DNA from: Chloroflexota bacterium
GTDB lineage: Bacteria; Chloroflexota; Dehalococcoidia; DSTF01; JACRBR01
Assembly (NCBI GenBank): GCA_025355835.1
Contig: JANXYW010000315.1
Span: 1 to 23,642, forward strand
Direction of reading: 5' to 3'
DNA length: 23,642 nucleotides
Positions within the stretch are counted from its first letter, which is position 1. Every line of letters begins with the position of its first letter. The notes beneath the pieces were generated by a model. That model was not told the origin of the DNA. It saw only the letters and a program-made list of their open reading frames with translations, and did no database searches. Shown here piece by piece: positions 15,579 to 22,347 of the stretch. The translations under genes and the position numbers were made by a program.

Positions 15579-16703
15579 CTAGCGCTCGGCGATGGGCTTG
15601 TAGCGGAGGTGGCGGGGGCCGGTGTACTCCAGCAGCGGGCGGATGAGGACGTTGTCTTCGTACTGCTCGAGCACGTGCGCGACCCAGCCGGGCATGCGGC
15701 CGACGACGAACATCGGGATGAACTGCTCCTCCGGGATGCCAAGCAGCGAGTAGACGGCGCCGGCATAGAAATCGACGTTCGGGTAGATGCCTTTCGCGCG
15801 GTACGGCTCCATCGCCGTCTCGACCTGCTGCAGGATCTGGAACCAGCGGTCGTTGCCGCGTTTGTGGCCGAGGTCGCGCGCGATGCCCTTCAGCTCCTGG
15901 CCGCGCGGGTCTTCGTTCTTGTAGACGCGGTGCCCGAAGCCCATGACTTTTTCACCGGCTTCGATCTTGTCCTTGATGTACTCGACCGCGCGATCGGGAT
16001 CGCCGATCTCCTCGACGGTCTTCTGCACCGCTTCGGCGGCGCCGCCGTGCAGCGGGCCCTTCAGCGTCGCGATAGCGGCGACGATCGCGGAGCCGATATC
16101 TGCAGCGGTGCCGGCCGCGACGCGCGCGGCGAATGTCGATGCGTTGGAGCTGTGTTCCGCGTGCAGCACGAGATCCAGATCGATGATCTTCGCGTCTTCG
16201 ACCGACGGCTCATGGCCAAACATCATGTAGAGGAAGTTCGCCGCGTGACCCAGATCGTCGCGCGGTGCGACCGGCTCGAGTCCGTTGCGCAGCCGGTGCA
16301 TCGCCGCGACGATCGTCGCGGCCTGCGCGATCAGGCGGATGCCTGCGGGCAGCGCAACTTCGATCGTCGCGTCGTCACTGCTTTCGTCGAGCGCGACGGT
16401 GGCGGAGACGGCGGTGCGCAGCACATCCATCGGATGCGCCGCCTTCAGCCGCTCGATGATCTCGATCACAGGCTGCGGGATGGCCCGCGACGCCCTCAGC
16501 TGCGCATCGAACGCGCTGAGCTGGCCCCCGTCCGGCAGCGAGCCGCACAGCAGCAGGTAGCACACCTCCTCGAACGAGGCGTGCGGCGCCAGGTCGTGGA
16601 TGTTGTAGCCGCGGTAAACGAGTTTGCCCTCGTCGCCATCGATCAGCGCGATGCGCGTCTCGTCGAGGACGACGCCTTTGAGTCCGGTGGCTTTGCTGCT
16701 CAT
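15579..16703 (-). CDS. gltA: Citrate synthase (short type; 2-methylcitrate synthase possible)
   Basis: The enzyme condenses acetyl-CoA with oxaloacetate to citrate, the entry step of the TCA cycle. The 374 residues match the short Gram-positive/archaeal-type family, which also includes 2-methylcitrate synthases. Opening motifs are GLKGVVLDETRIALIDGDEGKLVYRGY, then HAEHSSNAST (181-190). The catalytic triad is visible as H219 (KGPLHGGAAEA), H258 (MGFGHRVYKNEDPR) and D311 (PNVDFYAGAVY), followed by FVVGRMPGWVAHVLEQ and RPLLEYTGPRHLRY. ATG 16703 is preceded by AAGGAG with a 10-base spacer and starts the homologous region; the open frame upstream to 16829 is an AT-richer control region. No prpB or prpD neighbours support a methylcitrate role. 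Confidence 0.95.
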   Translation of the reverse strand: MSSKATGLKGVVLDETRIALIDGDEGKLVYRGYNIHDLAPHASFEEVCYLLLCGSLPDGGQLSAFDAQLRASRAIPQPVIEIIERLKAAHPMDVLRTAVSATVALDESSDDATIEVALPAGIRLIAQAATIVAAMHRLRNGLEPVAPRDDLGHAANFLYMMFGHEPSVEDAKIIDLDLVLHAEHSSNASTFAARVAAGTAADIGSAIVAAIATLKGPLHGGAAEAVQKTVEEIGDPDRAVEYIKDKIEAGEKVMGFGHRVYKNEDPRGQELKGIARDLGHKRGNDRWFQILQQVETAMEPYRAKGIYPNVDFYAGAVYSLLGIPEEQFIPMFVVGRMPGWVAHVLEQYEDNVLIRPLLEYTGPRHLRYKPIAER

Positions 16704-16920
16704 GGGCGGGGGCTCCTTGTTTGGGCAGCAGCGGCTGCGCTGCGTTCCGATGGGATGCTCACTGACATATTCGGTACACCAATGGCTTCCATAGACCGTT
16801 TTAATCGTATCACAGCTAATTTGGCGCAATCGGCCTCGAACATGAACATTGTGTTAATCGGCGCTCAGACGACTGTTATGTCGTGTTGACAGAGCGCGCT
16901 GACTCTTCGGAGCGCCCGTA
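16704..16920. other. Control region upstream of citrate synthase
   Basis: No gene is seen. Positions about 16785-16890 are clearly more AT-rich than the surroundings (for example TTTTAATCGTATCACAGCTA), as expected for promoters in a GC-rich genome. I could not fix a single convincing minus-strand promoter. Confidence 0.4.
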
Positions 16921-16949
16921 TTGCGAAGCGCTGCGGACGCTGTTATGAT
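16921..16949 (+). promoter_or_regulatory. Sigma-70-type promoter of the speH transcript
   Basis: TTGCGA (16921-16926), a 17-base spacer and TATGAT (16944-16949) form the best consensus promoter in the window. Transcription would start near 16956, giving a leader of about 227 bases before speH. Confidence 0.65.
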
Positions 16950-17019
16950 CCCTCCTGCGTGTCCGAAAGACCGCGAGTACACGAGTTGGCCACAGCGCTC
17001 TACAGGAGAGACGACCCAG

Positions 17020-17072
17020 GGCCTGGCTGGCAGCATCCGCGACATAAAGGCGGATCCTGCCGGGGGCCTTTT
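17020..17072 (+). terminator. Intrinsic terminator/attenuator hairpin in the speH leader
   Basis: ATCCGC (17035-17040) pairs with GCGGAT (17050-17055). After one C-C mismatch the stem continues through GGCAG/CTGCC and, past a 2-base bulge, GGCCT/GGGCC-type pairs ending at 17020-17068. TTTT (17069-17072) follows directly. It lies 110 bases before the speH start. Confidence 0.65.
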
Positions 17073-17090
17073 GCGTTGTCAAAGAGAGAG

Positions 17091-17120
17091 ATGGACAGCA
17101 ACAAACCTGGCTTCACCTAG
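17091..17120 (+). CDS. Candidate leader peptide upstream of speH (MDSNKPGFT)
   Basis: A 9-codon ORF, ATG at 17091 to TAG at 17118-17120, is preceded by AAAGAGAGAG (17081-17090), a weak purine-rich site that directly abuts the ATG. It sits between the terminator hairpin and the two distal hairpins. Leader peptides controlling polyamine genes are known (SpeFL in enterobacteria, the MAGDIS uORF of mammalian AdoMet decarboxylase), which makes the position suggestive. Nothing but position supports it; it could be a chance ORF. Confidence 0.25.
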   Translation: MDSNKPGFT

Positions 17121-17182
17121 CGTACCGGGTTTCGTCCCGGGCATTCCGCCCCGCACACCACGGGGTCAGAGAGGAAACGAGA

Positions 17183-17596
17183 ATGCACGTTACGATCGAT
17201 GGGTTCGGCGGAAACCCCGCGCAGCTCGGCAACCTTGAGCTGGTCCGCAACCTTCTCGACCGCTACCCGGACGAAATCGGGATGACGAAGATTTCTATAC
17301 CGAACGTCTTCGAATATGCGGGCGTCAAGCCGGAGGACTGGGGCGTTTCGGGCTTCGTCCTCATCGCCGAGAGCCACATCGCCGTCCACACGTTTCCGGA
17401 GCACGGCCAGGTGTGGGTGGACATCTTCTCCTGCAAGGGCTTCGATGAGATCCCGGCGATCGACAAGATCGTCGATGCGTTCGCGCTCAAGAGCACGCGC
17501 GTCCACAAGCTCGAACGCGGCCTCGAGTACCCGCATAACGTCGATGCGAGCATCCCATTGAACCGCACGGAGCGCCGCGAAGTCACGCCCGTCTAA
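17183..17596 (+). CDS. speH: S-adenosylmethionine decarboxylase proenzyme SpeH
   Basis: SpeH cleaves itself to form a pyruvoyl cofactor and decarboxylates S-adenosylmethionine, giving the aminopropyl donor for spermidine synthesis. The 137-residue protein is the short prokaryotic class 1B type. The autocleavage site is E63-S64 in LIAESHIAVHTFPEHG; S64 becomes the pyruvoyl group. H69 and C84 (DIFSCKG) correspond to the processing histidine and catalytic cysteine of the Thermotoga enzyme (S63, H68, C83). The N-terminus MHVTIDGFGGNPAQL lacks only the few extra residues some homologues have. ATG 17183 follows GAGAGGAAACGAGA. It is a single-gene unit behind a long structured leader and followed by a terminator; a spermidine synthase gene is not adjacent. 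Confidence 0.96.
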   Translation: MHVTIDGFGGNPAQLGNLELVRNLLDRYPDEIGMTKISIPNVFEYAGVKPEDWGVSGFVLIAESHIAVHTFPEHGQVWVDIFSCKGFDEIPAIDKIVDAFALKSTRVHKLERGLEYPHNVDASIPLNRTERREVTPV

Positions 17597-17624
17597 GTTC
17601 GTCACGCAGCACAGTCATTCGAGA

Positions 17625-17650
17625 CGCCCGCCGATATGGCGGGCGCCTTT
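17625..17650 (+). terminator. Intrinsic terminator after speH
   Basis: CGCCCGCC (17625-17632) pairs perfectly with GGCGGGCG (17638-17645) across a 5-base loop, followed by CCTTTG. The T-run is short but the position, 29 bases after the stop codon, fits. Confidence 0.65.
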
Positions 17651-17690
17651 GCGTTCGTAAGGAGACGCTGCGCGTCTAGCCGCGATTCAC

Positions 17691-17956
17691 GATGTAGGAC
17701 AGCCGCCCTCGGCTGTTGGACGGGAATTGCACTCACGACGGGACATCGACTTCGCGGCGAATCTCGCACGGCGATGATCCGGCTTCGCCGGATTCACAAC
17801 CGAGGCGGCTGTCCTACACCGGTTAGTGCAGTCGCGAAACGAGCAGCGCGCGGGCTGGAAAGCCCACGCTACGGTTTGCGGCGATGTGATCTCATCATCG
17901 GACTTCGGTTGCAGGCGCGGATCCCGTCCAACAGCCGGGGGCGGCTGTCCTACATC
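17691..17956. mobile_element. MITE-like 266-bp element with 35-bp terminal inverted repeats
   Basis: Positions 17691-17725 and 17922-17956 are inverted copies over 35 bases with one mismatch; the arms start GATGTAGGACAGCCGCC. A third, partial copy of the arm (GAGGCGGCTGTCCTACACC) lies inside at about 17802-17820, and GATCCGGC-TTC-GCCGGATT forms a small palindrome near 17776-17793. There is no coding sequence. No clear target duplication was found at the ends. Confidence 0.6.
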
Positions 17957-17965
17957 GCGCATCGC

Positions 17966-18015
17966 CCGATCTCGCCTCTCGCCTCCCGCTCCTCGCCTCT
18001 CGCCTCCCGTCTCCA
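17966..18015. repeat. CTCGCCTCTCGCCTCCC low-complexity tract
   Basis: Two diverged copies of CTCGCCTCTCGCCTCCCG lie in tandem here. Similar pyrimidine-rich sequence occurs at about 13595-13645. Between it and 18095 lie TACAAT (about 18037-18042, possible -10) and the GGAGG site of the next gene. Confidence 0.55.
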
Positions 18016-18094
18016 ACACGGGCTTGACGGGCCGACTACAATGGACGTGCGGCAATTGGGTCGAAGAGCGTTGTGCCGCACGGAGGGGCACTCC

Positions 18095-18808
18095 ATGCCC
18101 GTTATCACCGTTTCGGGGTACTTGGCCAGTGGGGCGCGCGAGATCGCGCTTGCGGCGGCGGCGGAACTCGGCATCGAGTTCGTCGACCAGATGATTCTCG
18201 TCGAAGCGGCACGAGAGTTGGGCGTAACCGTCGCGGCGATGGAGCAGCGCGACGAACGCACGACCAGCATCGGCGAGCGCCTGGCATCCGTCCTCAACTC
18301 GCTGATGGAGCGATCGGCGGCGGTGGGTACGTTCGATCCGATAAGCGGCGGCGGCATGGGGCTCGAAACGGTCTTGGCGCGCACCTACGGCGAGGCGGCG
18401 GAGCTGCCCAGCGGCGGCGGCGGGCAGCTGGACGAGGATCGCTACATCAAGACGCTGACATCCGTGATCAAGGGCGTGGCCGCCCGCGGCAACGTTGTGC
18501 TGCTGGGTCGCGGATCGCAGGCGATCTTGCACAGCGACCCGGACACGCGTCACGTGTATGTCGCCGCGTCCAAAGAATGGCGCATCGACAGCCTCATCAA
18601 GAACGAAGGCATGACCCGCCCGGATGCCGAACGGCGCATCGACAAGAGCGATGCGAATCGGCGGGCGTTTCATCTGCGCTACTTCAAGATGGAGTTCAAC
18701 AACCCGCACCTGTACGACCTCGCGATCAACGGCGGCCAGATCAGCACCACGGCGGCTGCGAAGATGATCGCGATCGCCGCTGCCGAGCTGGCGCCGAAGC
18801 CGGGCTGA
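18095..18808 (+). CDS. Cytidylate kinase-like protein (Cytidylate_kin2 family)
   Basis: This is a P-loop NTPase of 237 residues. It begins MPVITVSGYLASGAREIALAAAAELGIEFVDQMILVEAARELG, the typical opening of the cytidylate-kinase-like family (usually SRxxGSGGREIAxxLAexLG, then the D-x-x-I/L helix). Later segments are GNVVLLGRGSQAIL (132-145), HVYVAASKEWRI (153-164), and DKSDANRRAFHLRYF (183-197), the lid-like region of the family. The P-loop here is SGYLASGAR instead of GxxGSGGR/GKS. Activity as CMP kinase has not been shown for most family members; some have regulatory roles. ATG 18095 follows GGAGGGG with a good spacer; the frame is open upstream to 17636 but that is repeat DNA. PlsY-like gene follows after 67 bases. 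Confidence 0.85.
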   Translation: MPVITVSGYLASGAREIALAAAAELGIEFVDQMILVEAARELGVTVAAMEQRDERTTSIGERLASVLNSLMERSAAVGTFDPISGGGMGLETVLARTYGEAAELPSGGGGQLDEDRYIKTLTSVIKGVAARGNVVLLGRGSQAILHSDPDTRHVYVAASKEWRIDSLIKNEGMTRPDAERRIDKSDANRRAFHLRYFKMEFNNPHLYDLAINGGQISTTAAAKMIAIAAAELAPKPG

Positions 18809-18875
18809 GCCACCCAGGAAGACATCCGTTGCGCGATAGTCGAACAACAACACCCATGCCAGTCGCTGCGCGTCC

Positions 18876-19553
18876 ATGCTCGTAGCCATCTCGGTGATCG
18901 CCGCGGCGTACGTCATCGGATCGATACCCGTCGCGTACCTCGCAGGCCGCATCGCGCGCGGCGTTGATATCCGCGACGTCGGCAGCGGCAACGCGGGCGC
19001 GTCGAATGTGTGGCAGAGCGTATCGAAGCCCCTCGTTGTGCCCGTGGGGCTCGCGCAGATCGGGCAGGGCCTCGCGGCGGTGCTGATCGCGAAGGCGACA
19101 GGTCAGAGCGACGGCGTCCAGGCAGCGGCAGGCGTCGCCGTGATCATCGCGAGCGATTGGAATCCGTGGCTGCGATTCGCTGGCGGCCGCGGCGTCGGCC
19201 AGACGATCGGCGTGCTGCTGGCGCTGGCGCCGTGGGCGCTTGCGGCATTCATCATCATCGCGCTCGTCGGCGTTGCATTGCGCGCGATTCCGCAGTTCGT
19301 GGCAATCGCGCTCATCGCCACGCCCTTCGCAGCGGCGATCGCCGGCCAAACATCATCCGCCGTCGCGGGATGCGCCATCATCGCAACAATTGCGATGGCC
19401 AAGCGTGTGCTCGCGAATGGCGCTCCCGCGCCAGACTGCGCGCGGCCGGGCCTGTGGCTCACCCGCCTCGCGTGCGATCGCGACATTCGCGATCGCGATG
19501 CGTGGGTGCGCCGCGGAATCGCGGCTGATGTCGCGCGCTCAACGAAGTCCTAG
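18876..19553 (+). CDS. plsY: PlsY-like glycerol-3-phosphate acyltransferase, divergent
   Basis: PlsY transfers an acyl group from acyl phosphate to glycerol-3-phosphate at the membrane, the first step of phospholipid synthesis. The 225-residue protein has five or more hydrophobic segments (about 1-22, 52-72, 82-94, 110-135, 138-172). Motif 1 appears as GSGNAGASN (36-44) and motif 2 as RFAGGRGVGQTIG (100-112). Odd features: the usual GHxWP before motif 2 is ASDWNPW, and the third motif (normally around KHRxNIxRLLxGtE) is not recognisable; the corresponding region is AKRVLANGAPAP, followed by an unusual hydrophilic 40-residue tail. It may be a functional divergent enzyme or a paralogue with another role. 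No Shine-Dalgarno site is seen at ATG 18876; the start is set by the first membrane segment. Confidence 0.78.
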   Translation: MLVAISVIAAAYVIGSIPVAYLAGRIARGVDIRDVGSGNAGASNVWQSVSKPLVVPVGLAQIGQGLAAVLIAKATGQSDGVQAAAGVAVIIASDWNPWLRFAGGRGVGQTIGVLLALAPWALAAFIIIALVGVALRAIPQFVAIALIATPFAAAIAGQTSSAVAGCAIIATIAMAKRVLANGAPAPDCARPGLWLTRLACDRDIRDRDAWVRRGIAADVARSTKS

Positions 19554-19564
19554 GATCGATTCGG

Positions 19565-19570
19565 TACACT
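19565..19570 (+). promoter_or_regulatory. Putative -10 box of the S41 peptidase gene
   Basis: TACACT lies 17 bases before ATG 19588, which would give a very short leader of about 11 bases with no ribosome binding site. Confidence 0.3.
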
Positions 19571-19587
19571 GCCGCTGATACAGCTTC

Positions 19588-21006
19588 ATGAATCAGCATC
19601 CCACGCAACCCTCGCTGCATCTCCGATCTGCGCTCGCGGCGCTCCTGCTCGCGCTCGCGCTGGGCGCCTGCGGCGTCGCGACGGCGCATCGCACGCCGAC
19701 GCCGCCTATCGCGCCCGAGACGCCAACCGCCGCGACAGCAACACCGTCCGGCCCGATCGCGACGCCCACACCCGATCTGGCGGTGTTGCTGAAGGACGGC
19801 GGCATCGCGATCATCGAGCAGGCGTTCGCGCGCCTCATGGATGAGTACATCGAGCCCGTGCATTCGTCGCGCCTGTTAGACGCCGCATGGACATCGCTGG
19901 GGCCGGAAGCGGACGTAGAGGGCGTTGCGTTGCCGGTGAAGCCCGCCTTCAGCGACGATCGCGGCAGCGATATCGGGTTGTTCCGCGCTGCGTACATCAA
20001 GCTCACGAAGGGCGCGCCGGATGCGACAAAGCTGCGCTACGCCGCGATCAAGGGGATGGCCGCGACGCTCCAGGATTGCCACACGTACTTCCTCAACCCC
20101 GTCGCAGCTGACACGCTCGTCGATACGCGCGCAGGCGAAGGAGCCGTCGGGATCGGCGTCGATCTGTCAGGGGTGCCGCCGCTGGTGATCGAAGTGATCG
20201 ACGGCAGCCCGGCGGCGCGCGCACGCGTCCTCGTCGGTGACCGCATCACGGCGATCGACGGAGCCGACGCGAGCACGCTCGGCCCTGCTGGCGCGTTCGA
20301 CCTGATCAACGGGCACGAGGGTACGGCGGTGTCCCTCAAGCTTCGGCGTCCAGGCGCGGCGTCGCCCGTGGCCGTATCGGCCGTACGATCGCGCGTCGTG
20401 CCGCAGAACATCGAGTCGCATCCGATCGACGGTCACATCGGCTATGTCCGGGTCCGCAACTTCATCGATGGCGGTATCGCGACATCGCTGCGTGCGACGC
20501 TCGCGACGCTCGACGCGCAGGGCGCAACGTCGTACATCATCGACGTCCGTGGCAACCCGGGCGGACGACTCGATACGCCGGCGATCGGATTGTTCGTGAA
20601 GGATGGTGTGGCCGTCCGAGACAAGGGCCGCGACGGCAAACTCGAAGAAGAATCCGTCGCGGGCGACGTGCTGCCGCTCGAAAAGCCCACCGTGCTGCTA
20701 GCGAACAATCGGACCGGTTCCGTCGCAGAGATCTTCGCGGCGGCGCTGCAGGAGTACGGCGCCGCGTACGTCATCGGCTCGACGACGAATGGCTGCGTCG
20801 GCTTCACCGACGTCGCGCCGCTCGGTGACGGCTCATCGCTGGCCGTGACGACGCACGTCAACCTCGGGCCGATCACCGGGCGCGAATTGAACGGCGCGGG
20901 GGTCGTGCCCGATCAGGCCGTCGCGCGCACACAAGACGACATCTCCAACGGCCGCGATCCTCAGCTCGATGCGGCGGTTGCGCATCTCGCTCCGCCGCCG
21001 CCGTAG
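19588..21006 (+). CDS. S41-family (C-terminal processing) peptidase-like lipoprotein, catalytic Lys replaced
   Basis: This is a surface lipoprotein of 472 residues with a tail-specific protease fold. The signal sequence runs to LALALGAC (lipidated C28) and is followed by a Pro/Thr-rich linker (35-62). An N-terminal helical region with DEYIEP (85-90) and a PDZ domain (about 185-255: GVGIDLSGVPPLVIEVIDGSPAARARVLVGDRI) come next, then the S41 core: GYVRVRNFIDG (285-295), VRGNPGG (320-326) and NNRTGSVAEIFAAALQEYG (373-391). S378 matches the catalytic serine. The lysine that should follow 25 residues later (TFGKG in CtpA/Tsp) is C403 in TTNGCVG. The protein may use another base, or act as a non-catalytic binding protein. 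Start ATG 19588 gives the signal peptide directly. Confidence 0.88.
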   Translation: MNQHPTQPSLHLRSALAALLLALALGACGVATAHRTPTPPIAPETPTAATATPSGPIATPTPDLAVLLKDGGIAIIEQAFARLMDEYIEPVHSSRLLDAAWTSLGPEADVEGVALPVKPAFSDDRGSDIGLFRAAYIKLTKGAPDATKLRYAAIKGMAATLQDCHTYFLNPVAADTLVDTRAGEGAVGIGVDLSGVPPLVIEVIDGSPAARARVLVGDRITAIDGADASTLGPAGAFDLINGHEGTAVSLKLRRPGAASPVAVSAVRSRVVPQNIESHPIDGHIGYVRVRNFIDGGIATSLRATLATLDAQGATSYIIDVRGNPGGRLDTPAIGLFVKDGVAVRDKGRDGKLEEESVAGDVLPLEKPTVLLANNRTGSVAEIFAAALQEYGAAYVIGSTTNGCVGFTDVAPLGDGSSLAVTTHVNLGPITGRELNGAGVVPDQAVARTQDDISNGRDPQLDAAVAHLAPPPP

Positions 21007-21199
21007 GCACGTGAACGCATTCGTAGCGCGGCCTTCCAGCCCGCAGTCTCCGAATCTCGGCTTCTCCCTCGTACGGAGACGCGAAGCGTGTGGCATAGCC
21101 GTCCCGGCTGTGTGTCCGGCAAAGCCGGACCGACGTAGAATCACGTAGCGTCATGCAGATACCCGCCGCGTGCGAGACTTCGCCGCGAAACGCCACGCC
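21007..21199. repeat. Intergenic repeats between convergent S41 and DUF2804 genes
   Basis: The tract has CGTAGCGCGGCCTTCCAGCC (about 21022-21044), which resembles the inverse of the sequence at 17849-17876. It also has two small palindromes: AGCCG-TCC-CGGCT (21097-21109) and GTCCGGC-AAA-GCCGGAC (21114-21130). The second could end transcription from either side but has no T-run. No gene is visible. Confidence 0.5.
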
Positions 21200-22267
21200 C
21201 TACCAACGCGCCTTGTGCTCCTCGATCCATCCGAACACGTGCTCGACGGCGATGCGCTCGCCAGCGTCGGTCGTCACCGTGCCGTCGTAGTGGCCGAAGA
21301 GCTGGTGCACTGCCGACGAAAGCAGCCCGGTCTTCGCCTTCGCGACGCGCTCGTGGAACGGCGTGAAGCGCAGATCAACGCGGTTCGATCTCGCCTTGAT
21401 GCGCCACGGCCTCATGAAGTCGTGCTCGTCGTAGACGAACGGAATGTCCTCGCTGAGCTTGCTGATGCGCCCATCGAGGAAGATCGCGTTCTCCGTCATG
21501 CCGGTACCGTCGGTCCACTTGGCGCCGAGCTGCAAACCGAGCGCACGGCCATCAGGCAGCATCGCCGATGCAGATCCCCAGTTCCACGCCGTGCGGTACT
21601 TCCACACGCCGCGTCCGAAATCGAGGCACGCGTACGCGCGGTCGCTGCGCGCGAGCTTTGTCGTGTCGTTGCCGAGCAGGATCGTGCCGGCGACGGGCAG
21701 GCAGTTCTGCTTCGAAGTGAACTGGAAGCGCTCGCGGCTCCACGGAATGACGACGTTCATCGTCTCGTGCGATGGCGCGCGCTCGACGAGCAGATCGACG
21801 GCCAGCGGCGCGCCACCAAAGTCCGGCCACGTGACGGCGATCCGCGTGCCGCGCTTCTCTTCGGTGAACGCAACGCGCCGCCCGCCTTGCTCGAACACGG
21901 CATCGGCGCGGACATGCGGCGGCAGATCGATCGCGCCCGGCGGCAGGATCGCGGTGCGCTCGATCAGACGGCGCGTTTCGAGATCGAACAGATAGACAAA
22001 CGCCAGCACATAGTGATCCACGTCAGCGATCGTCGCCGAAAAGAGCAGCTTGTCGGTGTTGAGGCACCAGTAGTTCCAGCGCTTCTTGCGCGGCGTGTGT
22101 CCGCTGACGTTGCAGTTGTGCAGCGGCTGCCGCGACCAGCCGATCGCGGCCGGGTTGAGGTTGCCACGCGCGTCGCAGAGGTCGACCGACGTTGTCAGCT
22201 CCCGCTCGGGCTGGGCCTCGCGGCGCGGTCGCGTGGCCGGTGCGCTGGTCTTCGATTCCGTAGCCAT
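21200..22267 (-). CDS. DUF2804 domain protein
   Basis: This uncharacterised protein of 355 residues is recognised as DUF2804 from its overall layout and C-terminus. Visible segments: LCDARGNLNPAAIGWSRQPLHNCNV, KRWNYWCLNTDKLLFSATIADVDHY, the Trp/Gly-rich core RGVWKYRTAWNWGSASAMLPDGRALGLQLGAKW with TENAIFLDG, and the ending VEHVFGWIEEHKARW. There is no signal peptide or membrane segment, so it is probably cytoplasmic. The lipocalin-like, beta-rich pattern suggests ligand binding, but no function is established. ATG 22267 is chosen because TACGAT lies 6 bases before it and upstream codons are not conserved-looking; the frame is open to 22369. It is divergent from lysA, with 80 bases between start codons. 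Confidence 0.85.
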   Translation of the reverse strand: MATESKTSAPATRPRREAQPERELTTSVDLCDARGNLNPAAIGWSRQPLHNCNVSGHTPRKKRWNYWCLNTDKLLFSATIADVDHYVLAFVYLFDLETRRLIERTAILPPGAIDLPPHVRADAVFEQGGRRVAFTEEKRGTRIAVTWPDFGGAPLAVDLLVERAPSHETMNVVIPWSRERFQFTSKQNCLPVAGTILLGNDTTKLARSDRAYACLDFGRGVWKYRTAWNWGSASAMLPDGRALGLQLGAKWTDGTGMTENAIFLDGRISKLSEDIPFVYDEHDFMRPWRIKARSNRVDLRFTPFHERVAKAKTGLLSSAVHQLFGHYDGTVTTDAGERIAVEHVFGWIEEHKARW

Positions 22268-22273
22268 CGCCGC

Positions 22274-22279
22274 ATCGTA
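22274..22279 (-). promoter_or_regulatory. Putative -10 box of a leaderless DUF2804 gene promoter
   Basis: The minus strand reads TACGAT-GCGGCG-ATG, the same box and spacing as the oxidoreductase gene at 13660. Confidence 0.45.
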
Positions 22280-22333
22280 GCGAGCCGTGCGCGTGGCCGC
22301 ACGCGACGGCTTTTTCGTCGAATCGACGACGCC

Positions 22334-22339
22334 TATACT
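22334..22339 (+). promoter_or_regulatory. Putative -10 box of a near-leaderless lysA promoter
   Basis: TATACT lies 8 bases before ATG 22348. A TTTTTC (22311-22316) is placed 17 bases upstream as a weak -35. No Shine-Dalgarno site is seen. Confidence 0.45.
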
Positions 22340-22347
22340 CAAGCACC

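Larger units (their letters stand above)
16956..17182 (+). ncRNA. Structured leader RNA of speH (possible attenuator or riboswitch)
   Basis: The leader contains, in order: a small stem (16958-16962 with 16979-16983), a strong terminator-like hairpin (17020-17068 plus TTTT), a 9-codon upstream ORF with its own purine-rich site (17091-17120), a 5-bp hairpin (17125-17129 with 17136-17140) and another (17149-17153 with 17161-17165). The speH ribosome binding site (GAGAGGAAA) follows. The terminator before the gene implies regulated readthrough. I do not recognise conserved boxes of the SAM, glycine, TPP, cobalamin, guanidine or fluoride classes. The ligand or factor is unknown; S-adenosylmethionine or polyamines are the logical guesses. 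Confidence 0.45.

Noticed and set aside
16704..16829. N-terminal extension of the citrate synthase frame
   Set aside because: AT-rich control DNA with no family similarity; AAGGAG precedes ATG 16703.
15564..16889. 441-codon plus-strand ORF over citrate synthase
   Set aside because: It is antisense to a clear gene; high GC keeps the opposite frame open, and the translation is Arg/Asp/Val-rich with no family features.
16951..17008. Closing stem CTCCTG/CAGGAG as a riboswitch P1
   Set aside because: The predicted transcription start (about 16956) falls inside the 5' arm, so the stem would not be fully transcribed.
17636..18094. N-terminal extension of the cytidylate kinase-like frame
   Set aside because: It crosses a terminator and the inverted-repeat element; ATG 18095 has the ribosome binding site.
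22290..22315. Terminator (6-bp stem CGCGTG/CACGCG, then ACGGCTTTTT)
   Set aside because: There is no plus-strand gene upstream for it to end and it lies in the lysA promoter region; the T-run is 5 bases away from the stem.
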